A stretch of DNA of 61,326 bases from Clostridia bacterium (lineage in GTDB: Bacteria; Bacillota; Clostridia; TANB77; CAG-508), in NCBI GenBank assembly GCA_022796855.1, contig JAAWJM010000007.1, forward strand, positions 1 to 61,326, written 5' to 3'. Below the pieces are notes generated by a model that saw only the letters and a list, made by a program, of their open reading frames with translations, was not told where the DNA came from and searched no databases. The position numbers were made by a program, and so were the translations under genes. Each line of letters opens with the position of its first letter. The stretch's first letter is position 1. This document shows, in pieces, positions 43,233-51,813 of this stretch.

Positions 43233-43310
43233 TGGTTGCAGAAGCAGGACTTGAACCTACATATTACAACTCTCGTGCGTTGGCTGCTTTACCGATTAAG
43301 CTATTCTGCA
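43233..43310 (-). tRNA. tRNA-like gene, non-canonical (no U33)
   Basis: The minus strand has a 7-bp acceptor stem (TGCAGAA / TTCTGCA), A discriminator and encoded CCA, a 4-bp D stem (GCTT / AAGC with AATCGGTA loop) and a perfect T arm (GTAGG TTCAAGT CCTGC). The anticodon arm is abnormal: the best stem is 4 bp (CAAC / GTTG) and the 8-nt loop GCACGAGA contains no U33. The possible ACG triplet would be Arg. It may be a degenerate or special phage tRNA. Confidence 0.6.
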
Positions 43311-43317
43311 ATATAAA

Positions 43318-43347
43318 AAGGTCTCCGACATCTCTATCGGTGACCTT
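43318..43347 (-). terminator. Terminator of the early leftward operon
   Basis: AAGGTC-T-CCGA / TCGG-T-GACCTT stem with a U-run on the minus strand, after the ArpU-like gene and just before the tRNA-like gene. Confidence 0.8.
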
Positions 43348-43461
43348 CAATCTATTTTACAAAGGAGAAACAAAAAGGTATTTACAATTTTCTCGATTAT
43401 AATTATAACATAGTATATTTTGAAAAAATATAGACAAAATATATAAATTTTATATACAAAA

Positions 43462-43887
43462 TTAAGACACTTTGTTTTTATTATACTCTTTTTGCATTAT
43501 TCCTATGGATCTATCAATTGTTTTTTGTATTGCTCCATACCCTCTATCTTTTTTTACTGCTATTTCCTCTATGCTTAACATTTGATAATATCTCATATCG
43601 ATTATGTCCTGGTTATACTTTTTTAATGTTTTCACTAAATCTTCAACTATTTTTATTTTTGTTTTTGTTCTGTCTATGTATCTTTGCTTTTGCTCTATTT
43701 TCTCTTGTTTCTCTGCAACAAAGGCTTCTATATTAGAAGTTACAAATCCTTTTGGCTTTGGCATACCATCTAAATTTGAACTTTTACAATCTAATATTTC
43801 ATTTTCTAATTCCTGTATTTCTCCTTCAGTTATTGTAATGCTTGCTTTAAGTGAATTATAATTTTCAAGTACCTCTTGAACTCTCAT
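43462..43887 (-). CDS. Sigma-like phage transcription regulator (ArpU/RinA-like)
   Basis: A 141-residue protein with a long coiled coil (about 15-95) and a C-terminal sigma-4-like helix-turn-helix (DMRYYQMLSIEEIAVKKDRGYGAIQKTIDRS). This layout is that of late-gene activators (ArpU/RinA) that end the early operon in Gram-positive phages. Start at 43887 has GGAGGTGCAAAGG upstream. It may switch on the late promoter that lies to its left. Confidence 0.75.
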   Translation of the reverse strand: MRVQEVLENYNSLKASITITEGEIQELENEILDCKSSNLDGMPKPKGFVTSNIEAFVAEKQEKIEQKQRYIDRTKTKIKIVEDLVKTLKKYNQDIIDMRYYQMLSIEEIAVKKDRGYGAIQKTIDRSIGIMQKEYNKNKVS

Positions 43888-43899
43888 CCTTTGCACCTC

Positions 43900-44064
43900 C
43901 TAAATTTTAAATATAATAAATGTTAATATTATACTAACAACTATTTCTATTAAATTTATAACTTTATCTTTAGCATTTGTATATTTGTTATTAATTCCAT
44001 CCACCATTTTGGCCAAAGCATAAAGTCCTGTAAAAAACATAAATATTGCTTTAATTATAGCCAT
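43900..44064 (-). CDS. Small membrane protein of unknown function
   Basis: A 54-residue protein with two hydrophobic segments (IIKAIFMFFTGLYALA and LIEIVVSIILTFIIF) joined by a charged turn. GGAGGTGTAA lies upstream. It is read with the early genes just before the ArpU-like regulator. Confidence 0.55.
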   Translation of the reverse strand: MAIIKAIFMFFTGLYALAKMVDGINNKYTNAKDKVINLIEIVVSIILTFIIFKI

Positions 44065-44113
44065 TTTTTATTACACCTCCTATTCCTGGTTATTGAGTTT
44101 GTTTTTTTATTTT

Positions 44114-44905
44114 TTAAAATAAGCCCCATTCTGCTAATTTTTCAAATCCACCTAAATTATTTATATAATCTTTTGCTATTTTTACTATTTCTTCATAAGG
44201 CTTTCCATCTATTTCTTCATCACCTATTGCACAAAATAATTCTATTGGCTTTTGTAATTCTTGTGCTTTTATATGTGCATATATATTTACTGATACATCT
44301 GCTTTTGATAAGTCTTTTCCGTGTAATCCTCCACCTGTTACTGCATTTCCCATATCAGATCCTAATTTTCTATTAGTTGCTCCTGTATCTACATTTATCC
44401 CACCAGTCCATTCTCCTAATGGATTTATTGTTGCTGTTGGATATAATTCTTTTAGTTCTTCAGTTTTTGCATTACTTTGACAAATTATACATTTATTTGT
44501 TTTTTGGTCTAATATATATTTACCATCACTATTGTATTTATCATATATTTGATGTGCTAAATAACTTATTTGTCTATCTTCTTCAGTCAATGGTACACCT
44601 TTAAATATTCCATTATCTCCACACCTTATTTTTTCATTTTGGTTATTTGCTAAATACTCATCTTGTTTGTTTGGTAGTATATGAACATCTATATTTTTAC
44701 CTGCTATTCTATGTACAGCATTTTCAACCTCTTCAAAAGATACTTTTACATTTGTTTCTGTTATAATCATACAATGTCCGTGTCCTATTAAGACTTCTAC
44801 TGCAATTTTAGGATTTTCTTCTTTTGTATATGCTAAATCTACTATTGCACCTGCAATTCTATCTGCTACTTTATCAGGATGTTTTGGATTAACTTTTTCT
44901 ATCAT
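44114..44905 (-). CDS. Short S-adenosylmethionine synthetase (MetK-like)
   Basis: A 263-residue homologue of methionine adenosyltransferase, which makes SAM from ATP and methionine. The start (KVNPKHPDKVADRIAGAIVDLA) matches the ATP/Mg-binding HPDKxxDxIxDAILD motif, and VDTGATNRKLGSDM, GGGLHGKDLSKADVS match the family glycine-rich loop (GGGAFSGKDPTKVDRS). It is about a third shorter than cellular MetK (about 390), lacking a middle region. It lies in a SAM-dependent context, a few genes from the methyltransferase. Whether it is active is unclear. Confidence 0.82.
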   Translation of the reverse strand: MIEKVNPKHPDKVADRIAGAIVDLAYTKEENPKIAVEVLIGHGHCMIITETNVKVSFEEVENAVHRIAGKNIDVHILPNKQDEYLANNQNEKIRCGDNGIFKGVPLTEEDRQISYLAHQIYDKYNSDGKYILDQKTNKCIICQSNAKTEELKELYPTATINPLGEWTGGINVDTGATNRKLGSDMGNAVTGGGLHGKDLSKADVSVNIYAHIKAQELQKPIELFCAIGDEEIDGKPYEEIVKIAKDYINNLGGFEKLAEWGLF

Positions 44906-44907
44906 TT

Positions 44908-45411
44908 TTATTTTCCTCCTATCTTTACTTTTGCTTGTACTGTTTTTAAATTATATTTTTTAGCAATCAAATATGAAGTATATCCATCAACTAAAGTATT
45001 ACTTGGATCAATTATAATAGGTGCTTCAAAATACTTATGTTTATTGTAAAATTCTATTCTTTTATCTAATTTTTCTTTTCTTGGTTTTGTAAACTTTTTA
45101 GGTATTTTTATTAAGTTTATATCTATTACAACATTTGGTGTTGATAAATCTTTTAATAAGTTTATTATCATTTTATCTTGTATTTTTGTATGTTCTTCGT
45201 GCAATTCTATTAATGCATCTTTACTTTTCAGCAATTTACCATCACAATATTCCATTATTGCAACATTTACCCATAATAAAGCAACTAATATCCAAGTAAA
45301 GTCTTTATCTATAATTGCTACAATCGTACTAAATATAGCCATAATACTATGGAATAATATTCTTACTTTTGTTTTAGTTTCTAACTTTGTCATTTCTTTC
45401 CAAGTTTTCAT
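44908..45411 (-). CDS. Membrane-anchored ParB/Srx-like domain protein
   Basis: A 167-residue protein. Two hydrophobic helices (about 17-34 and 38-55) are followed by a coiled linker and a C-terminal ParB/sulfiredoxin-like domain (LIKIPKKFTKPRKEKLDKRI, PIIIDPSNTLVDGYTSYLIAKK, TVQAKVK). ParB-type domains usually bind CTP and DNA or act as a nuclease; membrane fusion is unusual. It precedes MetK-like by 2 bases. Confidence 0.65.
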   Translation of the reverse strand: MKTWKEMTKLETKTKVRILFHSIMAIFSTIVAIIDKDFTWILVALLWVNVAIMEYCDGKLLKSKDALIELHEEHTKIQDKMIINLLKDLSTPNVVIDINLIKIPKKFTKPRKEKLDKRIEFYNKHKYFEAPIIIDPSNTLVDGYTSYLIAKKYNLKTVQAKVKIGGK

Positions 45412-45437
45412 TTTATTCTTCCTCCTTTATTTTTAAT

Positions 45438-45977
45438 TTATTTATCTTGCATCTTTTGAATTTGATAGCAAGCCTCTTTTACTTCTGCAAAAATTTCTTT
45501 TGTTGTCCATTTCTTACCATTAGTCCTAAATTGTTTTGGCATCATTTCTTCATATCCAGCATAATCTCCATAATGAGCATAGTCCCATCCTATAAACCAT
45601 CCTTCTACTTTTTGTTTTTCACTTATGCATAAATAATTATTTGAATATGTAAGTCCTCCGTGTACATCAAGATCTATTTCTTTATAAATATCATCATAGT
45701 CTTTATTGTACAGTTTATGTCCTTTTGGTGTCTTTATATAAGCTACAGGATGTGTTCCTAAATTTAAAATATAATATAATAATCCCAAACAATAACCTGT
45801 ATCTAATACTTCTATTTTTCTCTCGGTTGAATAAATCATTTCTTTCATTTTCTTTTTTTCTCCTTTTTCATCATAATAACATCCTGTGCAGCCCATTTTT
45901 TCTACTCTGCAATATTTCCATTCTTTATCACCACATTTCACTTTTGTGTACCTCCTAATATTTTTATTAAATCCCAA
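45438..45977 (-). CDS. Conserved phage protein of unknown function, Cys motif
   Basis: A 179-residue protein with a CxxC-type N-terminus (CRVEKMGCTGCYYDEKG) and a conserved core (DTGYCLGLLYYILNLGTHPVAYIKTP, DVHGGLTYSNNYL, GWFIGWDYAHYGDYAGYEE). Similar proteins occur in early operons of gut Firmicutes phages and have no known role. It overlaps the RecU-like gene by 40 bases. Confidence 0.6.
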   Translation of the reverse strand: MGFNKNIRRYTKVKCGDKEWKYCRVEKMGCTGCYYDEKGEKKKMKEMIYSTERKIEVLDTGYCLGLLYYILNLGTHPVAYIKTPKGHKLYNKDYDDIYKEIDLDVHGGLTYSNNYLCISEKQKVEGWFIGWDYAHYGDYAGYEEMMPKQFRTNGKKWTTKEIFAEVKEACYQIQKMQDK

Positions 45978-46360
45978 CTTGGATTACCTTCTGCAGATAT
46001 TGTTTTACTTCCGTGTTTTAATGTTGTTATTACCGTATCTACATCTATCATTCTTACATCGTTTCCTTCAAAACATATAAGGAAATATGCTTTAAAACCT
46101 GCATTTTTACATTTTTTCATTTCATCACATTGTTTAATATCTTTATCGACCATATGCCATTTTCTTGTCTTACATTCTTTTGCATCAAATACGGCTTTAT
46201 AGTTTGGAAGAAATATCTCATAATCAAAAGGCTCTCCTTTTATGTATGTTCCATCTTGTAATCTTTCTGCATAATTTTTATGGGCGTGTCCACCTATTGC
46301 TTCTACATAATCACATATTTTTTGAATTTGATTTTCAAATTGATATCCTCTTCTTGGCAT
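45938..46360 (-). CDS. Holliday junction resolvase RecU-like protein
   Basis: A 140-residue PD-(D/E)XK protein. GYQFENQIQKICDYV supplies the first acid, and GEPFDYEIFLPNYKAVFDAKECKTRKW has the D...DAKE active site of RecU. It lacks some N-terminal features of cellular RecU (about 200 residues). It resolves branched DNA in recombination and replication. It lies next to the helicase gene. Confidence 0.75.
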   Translation of the reverse strand: MPRRGYQFENQIQKICDYVEAIGGHAHKNYAERLQDGTYIKGEPFDYEIFLPNYKAVFDAKECKTRKWHMVDKDIKQCDEMKKCKNAGFKAYFLICFEGNDVRMIDVDTVITTLKHGSKTISAEGNPSWDLIKILGGTQK

Positions 46361-46540
46361 TTAATCACCTTCTTTTAAATATTTCATAATAACATTTTCA
46401 ACCTTTGTTCTCATAGCAAGATATCCTTTTGTAGAAACACATATGATACAATCATTTGTAAATGTATAACCTAACATCTTGTTAGTAATTGTTTCTATTG
46501 ATAATCCTTGCTTATAATAATTAATTATTTTTTCTTCCAT
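46361..46540 (-). CDS. Small phage protein of unknown function
   Basis: A 59-residue protein starting MEEKIINYYKQGLSIETITNKMLGY and ending MKYLKEGD, with a helix-turn-helix-like N-terminus. The start has GGTAGGTTAGTA upstream and lies 8 bases from the helicase stop. Between helicase and RecU-like genes. Confidence 0.5.
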   Translation of the reverse strand: MEEKIINYYKQGLSIETITNKMLGYTFTNDCIICVSTKGYLAMRTKVENVIMKYLKEGD

Positions 46541-46547
46541 TACTAAC

Positions 46548-48050
46548 CTACCTATAAAATAATCTATTTAATATTTGTGTTGCTTGCATTTTATTTAAGT
46601 TTTCTGTGTCAAAGTCTTTCATAAATCTTTTGATCATACTAACTTGCTTTTCACTTGCTGGTACTTTTCCCCACTTTCTCATTTGATCAACATTCCAAAT
46701 ATATTCATATTGTGAATATTCTTCTTGTAAATATTTAAATACTTTATCAAGTGCTCGTTGCATATTCATTTTTTGTCCACCTATTGTTGTTTTTCCTAAT
46801 TCATCTTGTGCTGGTATTCTTATTCTTTTCTTTGGAATGCTAACTACCATATCACCATTTGGCATCTTGAAATAATTAACTCCGTGTGTATTGTATTTCT
46901 GTTCTTTTGCCCATAAATTAACTATTTCTATATTTCTGATCCAACTAGCAGGACAGTCTGATTTTTTTACTATTAAGTCAGGAAGTTCAAATAAATCACC
47001 TTGTATCTCGTCTTGCTTGTTTGTTGGTACAGTATTTAAATCTATTCCAAGTAATGATGGTGCTGTACATAAATTTGCTCTGCCTGTTGTTCCAACTAGG
47101 TCTATCAATGTAAGTTTTTCTTTTCCTGGATAAAGCCTTAATCCTCTACCTACCATCTGTGTATATAAAGAACTATTACTTGTTGGTCTTGCTATCATTA
47201 CAGTTTCAACAAGTGGCATATCTGTTCCTTCTGTGAAAATCATACAATTTACAAGTACAGGTATTTCTCTATTTGTAAACTTTTTAATTAATTCATCTCT
47301 TTTTTTTGTCTTTGCTGTTACTGCTACTGCACCTGGTATTTTTTCTGCAATTGCTTCTGCGTGTTCTACACTACAAGCAAATATTAAAGTTTGTCCTTTT
47401 GCATATTTTTTATATGCTTCAGCTATTGCATTATTTAATACCTCTTGATTCATTACTTCTTCTAATTCTCCTGGTGCAAAATCTCCCATTCTTCTTGCTA
47501 CTTTTGAAATGTCATAACCTATATTTACTCTTAAGCAGTAGATATCAGTTAAGTATTTGTTTTGAATTGCCCATTTTATATCTCTTTCAAATATAATGTC
47601 TTGGTATATATCATCAAGTCTTACATTATCACCCCTATTTGGTGTTGCTGTAAATCCTAAATGTAGTCTAGGTTTGAAGTAATCATATATTTTTCTATAA
47701 GATGTTGCTGCAGCGTGATGTGCTTCGTCTGTTATTATCAAGTCAAAATCGTTAGGCTTGAATTTTTCTAATCTATGTATTATACTTTGTACGGATGCTA
47801 TTACGACTGGTTCTCCTTTGGATTTGTGATTCGCCATTTCAATTCCAACTGGACAGTCATAGTATTTAATTGGTTGTGTTACTAGTTCTTCTCTATGTGC
47901 TAAAACTAGTACACGACCTTTTCTTTTTATGCTTGTAAAAGTTGCTGTTTTTCCTAATCCTGTAGCCATTTGAATTAAATATGCTCCTGGATCAAGATTA
48001 TCAATCAACCTGTTACATTCTTCTTGGTAATCTCTTAATACTAAATTCAA
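46548..48050 (-). CDS. SF2 DEAD/DEAH helicase
   Basis: A 500-residue ATP-dependent helicase/translocase: Q-like motif (LRDYQEEC), Walker A MATGLGKT (about 28-35), motif II DEAH (about 107), motif III FTATPNR, and motif VI MVGRGLRLYPGK (about 300). The C-terminal region carries a basic extension. It is the main DNA-unwinding enzyme candidate for phage replication. Overlaps its upstream neighbour by 4 bases. Confidence 0.92.
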   Translation of the reverse strand: MNLVLRDYQEECNRLIDNLDPGAYLIQMATGLGKTATFTSIKRKGRVLVLAHREELVTQPIKYYDCPVGIEMANHKSKGEPVVIASVQSIIHRLEKFKPNDFDLIITDEAHHAAATSYRKIYDYFKPRLHLGFTATPNRGDNVRLDDIYQDIIFERDIKWAIQNKYLTDIYCLRVNIGYDISKVARRMGDFAPGELEEVMNQEVLNNAIAEAYKKYAKGQTLIFACSVEHAEAIAEKIPGAVAVTAKTKKRDELIKKFTNREIPVLVNCMIFTEGTDMPLVETVMIARPTSNSSLYTQMVGRGLRLYPGKEKLTLIDLVGTTGRANLCTAPSLLGIDLNTVPTNKQDEIQGDLFELPDLIVKKSDCPASWIRNIEIVNLWAKEQKYNTHGVNYFKMPNGDMVVSIPKKRIRIPAQDELGKTTIGGQKMNMQRALDKVFKYLQEEYSQYEYIWNVDQMRKWGKVPASEKQVSMIKRFMKDFDTENLNKMQATQILNRLFYR

Positions 48051-48280
48051 TCAAGACCACCACCTAAATTCTCTTTTTCTATAACATAAGAATTTTTTAT
48101 TTTATACAAATCTGAATAATTAGTTTTTGCAGCAGTTTCTCCTGTATGATAATTTACAAATGCACCATCTTTACAAAGTCTTTTTATTTTTCCTATTTCT
48201 ACAGTATAAATTTCACCAGTATAACTTTTCCCTATAAAAACTACTAATTCTCCAACTTTAAAGTCCTTCAAATATCTCAC
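48047..48280 (-). CDS. Small phage protein of unknown function
   Basis: A 77-residue beta-rich protein (FKVGELVVFIGKSYTGEIYTVE, CKDGAFVNYHTGETAAKTNY) resembling small SH3-like barrels. It overlaps the helicase start by 4 bases and the zinc-finger gene by 23. No family recognised. Confidence 0.5.
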   Translation of the reverse strand: MRYLKDFKVGELVVFIGKSYTGEIYTVEIGKIKRLCKDGAFVNYHTGETAAKTNYSDLYKIKNSYVIEKENLGGGLD

Positions 48281-48671
48281 TCCTTTGCTTTTTATATTTT
48301 TCTATTCTTTCTTGTGAAAGTCTAATTGTTTCCTCACATTCTTTTTTTTCAAACATACCAATATGTGTATATTCTCTTGATATTCCTAATTGTTCAGCTA
48401 ACCATCCATATGCCTTATATCTTGTTGTAATTCGTAATGGTTTTTTCCATATCTGATCAAACCAGTAATGTGCTGCTTTCCTGTATCTTCTTAATTCTTC
48501 ATTGGCCAAAGTTCCAAGTGGTGTATTTGTTCCTGGATGCACTCCAACAAATGCTCTACAATTTCTACATAAATAACATTTTCCTTCGCCATATTCTCGG
48601 CCATATATTTCTGCATTTGATGTATAAACAACTGGATTTCCACAATATCTACATATTGTTGGTTTTTCCAT
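48258..48671 (-). CDS. DUF3268 zinc-finger protein
   Basis: A 137-residue protein with two CxxC pairs (CRYCGNPV and CYLCRNCRAFVG), then the conserved GTNTPLGTLANEELRRYRKAAH, a DUF3268 feature. GGGGGAATT lies upstream. Phages with DUF927/CHC2 replication cassettes usually carry this gene. Role unknown, presumed nucleic-acid binding. Confidence 0.82.
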   Translation of the reverse strand: MEKPTICRYCGNPVVYTSNAEIYGREYGEGKCYLCRNCRAFVGVHPGTNTPLGTLANEELRRYRKAAHYWFDQIWKKPLRITTRYKAYGWLAEQLGISREYTHIGMFEKKECEETIRLSQERIEKYKKQRSEIFEGL

Positions 48672-48675
48672 TTTT

Positions 48676-49065
48676 TTAAAATTCCCCCTTAAACACAGTA
48701 GCAAGTATCTCTACTGCAAGATTTAATGTTTCGCATAACCTTTCTTCAGTAATTGGTTTTGCTTCTTCAGCTTCTCCATTTAGTATTTTTCTTAATTTTG
48801 TTCTTTGCATTTCAGTATTCTTTATATGATCTATATGTTCTTGAAACATTGATGTTTGAAATTCATATTCCTTCCATCTTTTTTCATAGTCTGCTAATAT
48901 TAGTTGCTTTGTTTTACTAGCATTTTCAGTAGTTATCTGCTTATTATGAAACATTACTAATAACTGCTTTAATGCTAGAAAACAATGTATTTCTAATAAG
49001 TTATAATCTCCAGGAGGTGTTTCAAGTTTTATAGAGTCGTTTATGATTTCTTCTTTACTTTTCAT
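48676..49065 (-). CDS. Helical phage protein of unknown function
   Basis: A 129-residue helical protein (EIHCFLALKQLLVMFHNKQITTENASKTKQLI split over two helices, then KRWKEYEFQTSMFQEH). It is placed after the iteron-like region, with AATTGGAGGTAAGACCATA upstream. Its binding site overlaps a GTCTTACCT repeat, so binding of an initiator there could affect its translation or transcription. Confidence 0.55.
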   Translation of the reverse strand: MKSKEEIINDSIKLETPPGDYNLLEIHCFLALKQLLVMFHNKQITTENASKTKQLILADYEKRWKEYEFQTSMFQEHIDHIKNTEMQRTKLRKILNGEAEEAKPITEERLCETLNLAVEILATVFKGEF

Positions 49066-49069
49066 TATG

Positions 49070-49328
49070 GTCTTACCTCCAATTTATTTTTTTTGCATAC
49101 CTCAAATATGCAATTTATATATAGGTCTTACCTGTCTTACCTTTTTCCGTGAATATATTTATATTTTTTATGAAAGTTTTTATTTTTAGGTTTTAAATAA
49201 AAATTCCCATATGTATATTATTATTTTGTAAGAGGTAAGACTTTTATATTTTTATTTTATGTAATCGGCTTGGCTCTATATTTTTTATAGTCTTACCTTA
49301 GGCTTACCTTGGTCATTTTAGGTAAGCC
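49070..49328. repeat. Iteron-like repeats, candidate prophage replication origin
   Basis: The 262-bp gap between two replication genes contains seven copies of a 9-mer G(T/G)CTTACCT in both orientations: 49070-49078, 49125-49133, 49134-49142 (tandem), 49233-49241 (inverted), 49290-49298, 49301-49309 (GGCTTACCT) and 49320-49328 (inverted AGGTAAGCC). The intervening DNA is very AT-rich (melting region). The layout suits an initiator-bound origin or operator array. Confidence 0.7.
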
Positions 49329-51232
49329 TAAAATGGTAGATCTTCCATATTTTGTTGTTGATATTTTTCCTCATAAGCAAGATCTGATTTCTCTGGTTCT
49401 AATCTAAATTTTATATAATTTGCTTTTACTCCAAAAGCCTTTGTTTGATGTGTGAATTTTCCTTGTGAATTGCGTTCTATTTGATTTCTATCTGCAAAGT
49501 TTCTTATTACTGCTGAAAAATCAAAACCTGCTTTGTTTAATGCTTCAGCATATAAACTTTTATTTACTAAACAAATATCTTCATCTTCGACATATTTACC
49601 CCAAATTTCTCCGTTTTCATTTTCTCTAAATCTATTTATATTTTGTGAAATCCAGTTCATTGTCCATTCATATGCTCTTGTAGAAACATCAACTTCTTTT
49701 GCACTTGTAAGCCATCCACTTACATCTTCTATTGTTAATTTTTCATCTTTAAAAATTAAGTCTGTAGATATTTCATCAGCAAGTAAAACTGTGGCCATAG
49801 CCATTGCTTGCTTATCTGTAGTATCTGTTTTTTGTAGTATATTTTGAAATATCTCTCTATACCTTTGTTGTAATTTTTCTTGTTTAGGAATATTATTTAT
49901 AAATTCTTTACCAGCAAATCCGTAATTTTTTCTAACAAAGTTACTTACAAAATTACCATCTGCAATTACTTTTTCTGTTGCTTCTACTTCAATTACTCTG
50001 TTTTTTACTCCTCCACCTGAAGTTGCTTTTGTTATTGGTTCTTCTCCTGTAAATAGGAAACAGCAATTCCATTCTTTTAAAAGTTCTATTCCACCATAAG
50101 CCTTACCTCTGCCTCTATCAACACCTTCTGTTAAATACATTACCAGGTTATCAAAACTGTCCCATCTACTTTTAATTGTTTGTAATTCATCTCCTGCAAA
50201 TGGAATATCGTGTACGAATGCTGCATATCTTGCTAGTGCTACTTGTGTTGCATTTAATGTTCTTACTAATTTTCCTACTTCAGGATTACCCCAAACACTC
50301 ATTGCAAGCATTAAACCTACTGTTTTACCTGTTCCTGTTCCACCCCATATATGTACTACGAATGGCAGTACACCTAACATTTGATTTAATGTACTAGCAA
50401 ATGAAGATGCTAAAAGTAAATGTGCAATTTTGCTTTCTTTTCTTACTTTTCTACATACTTCTTTCCATTCTTCATATTCTCCAACTTCTCGTATGCTTAC
50501 ATATACATCTTTAAATGCTATGTCGCCATCATACTTTAAGTCGCCTACATAAGGTGCAAATTCATTTTCTATCCATCCTAACCTGTCCGTGCTACGATTT
50601 ACTGGAATTTCTTTTGCATTTAAGGAAACTACATCTGCAATATATGAAACTAGATCCTTTGCATTCTCTGAATTTACTTCTATTCCCCTATCTGATAATT
50701 GGATAATATTAGATTTATTTGCTACCATACTTCTTTCAATTGTTATGTACTGCCATTTATTATCTTTGAAAAATGCTAGTTTTATTTTTTCAGTTTCAGA
50801 GTCAACATTAATTAATCTCTCTACTGGTAATATAGGATGCGAACAAGCTACTATTGTCTGTGGTATCATACCTGCACCCATAATACTTTTAGTGACTCCT
50901 GTATCTTCACATTCCCACTTTCCACACTTTAGTTTTTCAATTGGTGGCTGTGTGAATTGAATTGTATTGCTACCTCTTTGTTTAAATCTTTGTGCAAATT
51001 CTGTTTGGTATGCTTTTAAAAGTTTGTCAAAACTTCTTATATTTCCAAGTTCCCTTGCCTTATCCTGTAATCGTATAATTAGTGTTGTTCTCGCTATTTG
51101 GTTATCTATTGAAAAAATATGTTCAAATATTTCCTTATCTAAAATTTGCTCTTTTGTTAATTCACTAATCTCCCCAAAAGGTGTAAACCCTTCATCAATT
51201 AATTGCTCTGAAAGTTCTAACTCTTGATTCAA
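49328..51232 (-). CDS. DUF927 ATPase, replication helicase-like
   Basis: A 634-residue protein with Walker A HIWGGTGTGKTV (near 297) and the DUF927 blocks FAGDELQT and ELLKEWNCCFLFTGEEP..GGGVKNRVIEVE. DUF927 proteins are phage helicase-like ATPases. The N-terminus (1-100) is helical, and the C-terminus ends NMEDLPF, an acidic tip like that of SSB. It starts overlapping the CHC2 gene by 38 bases; together they may act as a split primase-helicase. Confidence 0.87.
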   Translation of the reverse strand: MNQELELSEQLIDEGFTPFGEISELTKEQILDKEIFEHIFSIDNQIARTTLIIRLQDKARELGNIRSFDKLLKAYQTEFAQRFKQRGSNTIQFTQPPIEKLKCGKWECEDTGVTKSIMGAGMIPQTIVACSHPILPVERLINVDSETEKIKLAFFKDNKWQYITIERSMVANKSNIIQLSDRGIEVNSENAKDLVSYIADVVSLNAKEIPVNRSTDRLGWIENEFAPYVGDLKYDGDIAFKDVYVSIREVGEYEEWKEVCRKVRKESKIAHLLLASSFASTLNQMLGVLPFVVHIWGGTGTGKTVGLMLAMSVWGNPEVGKLVRTLNATQVALARYAAFVHDIPFAGDELQTIKSRWDSFDNLVMYLTEGVDRGRGKAYGGIELLKEWNCCFLFTGEEPITKATSGGGVKNRVIEVEATEKVIADGNFVSNFVRKNYGFAGKEFINNIPKQEKLQQRYREIFQNILQKTDTTDKQAMAMATVLLADEISTDLIFKDEKLTIEDVSGWLTSAKEVDVSTRAYEWTMNWISQNINRFRENENGEIWGKYVEDEDICLVNKSLYAEALNKAGFDFSAVIRNFADRNQIERNSQGKFTHQTKAFGVKANYIKFRLEPEKSDLAYEEKYQQQNMEDLPF

Positions 51233-51803
51233 TTCTTCTCACCACCTTTTTTTCGTGTTTCCAAAACCATATTTTATCTTCGTTTGTTCCGTTTATAAAA
51301 ATACTGTCTATTAAATAATCAATATAATCTTTATTGTGCATTGCTTCTACAAATAGATCATCAGGTTCTTCTTCCATATTTTTTGGTGCTTTTTCTTCTT
51401 CCCATTTCCAAAGCAAGTGTAAATAATCGCACAATAATTGAAATGTTTTGTTTTCCCATTTCTTAAATATTTCTTCTGTTTTTTGCTTATTTTTATATTT
51501 ATTAATTTCAAAATAATTACTTCTTTGATTTGGATCTAATCCTAATCCTAAAGTGTAGTTTATACTTTTCGCTGCTTCTAAAGCATTTATATTTAACAAT
51601 TCTGATACAAGAGAAATTGAGTCGCCACCTTTTCCACATCCAAAGCATTTCCATATTTGTTTTTGTGGTGATATTGAAAGACTAGCTGTTTTTTCTTTAT
51701 GGAATGGGCATACACATTTATATGCCCTATTCAGTTTTAATCCATAAAGTTCTGCTACTTTTACTATATTTGCTCTTTCTTTAACTTCTCTGATCAAACT
51801 CAT
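51195..51803 (-). CDS. CHC2 zinc-finger protein (primase-like)
   Basis: A 202-residue protein. Residues 1-85 match the zinc-binding domain of bacterial DnaG primase: VKVAELYGLKL, CVCPFHKEKTASLSI, CFGCGKGGDSISLV. The TOPRIM catalytic core is absent; the remainder is helical and charged. It may recognise primer start sites and work with the DUF927 ATPase next to it. Confidence 0.85.
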   Translation of the reverse strand: MSLIREVKERANIVKVAELYGLKLNRAYKCVCPFHKEKTASLSISPQKQIWKCFGCGKGGDSISLVSELLNINALEAAKSINYTLGLGLDPNQRSNYFEINKYKNKQKTEEIFKKWENKTFQLLCDYLHLLWKWEEEKAPKNMEEEPDDLFVEAMHNKDYIDYLIDSIFINGTNEDKIWFWKHEKKVVRRIESRVRTFRAIN

Positions 51804-51813
51804 AATTTACCTC

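Noticed and set aside
46548..48050. SF2 helicase as part of a defence island
   Set aside because: It sits among phage replication genes with tight overlaps and no nuclease or effector partner typical of defence systems.
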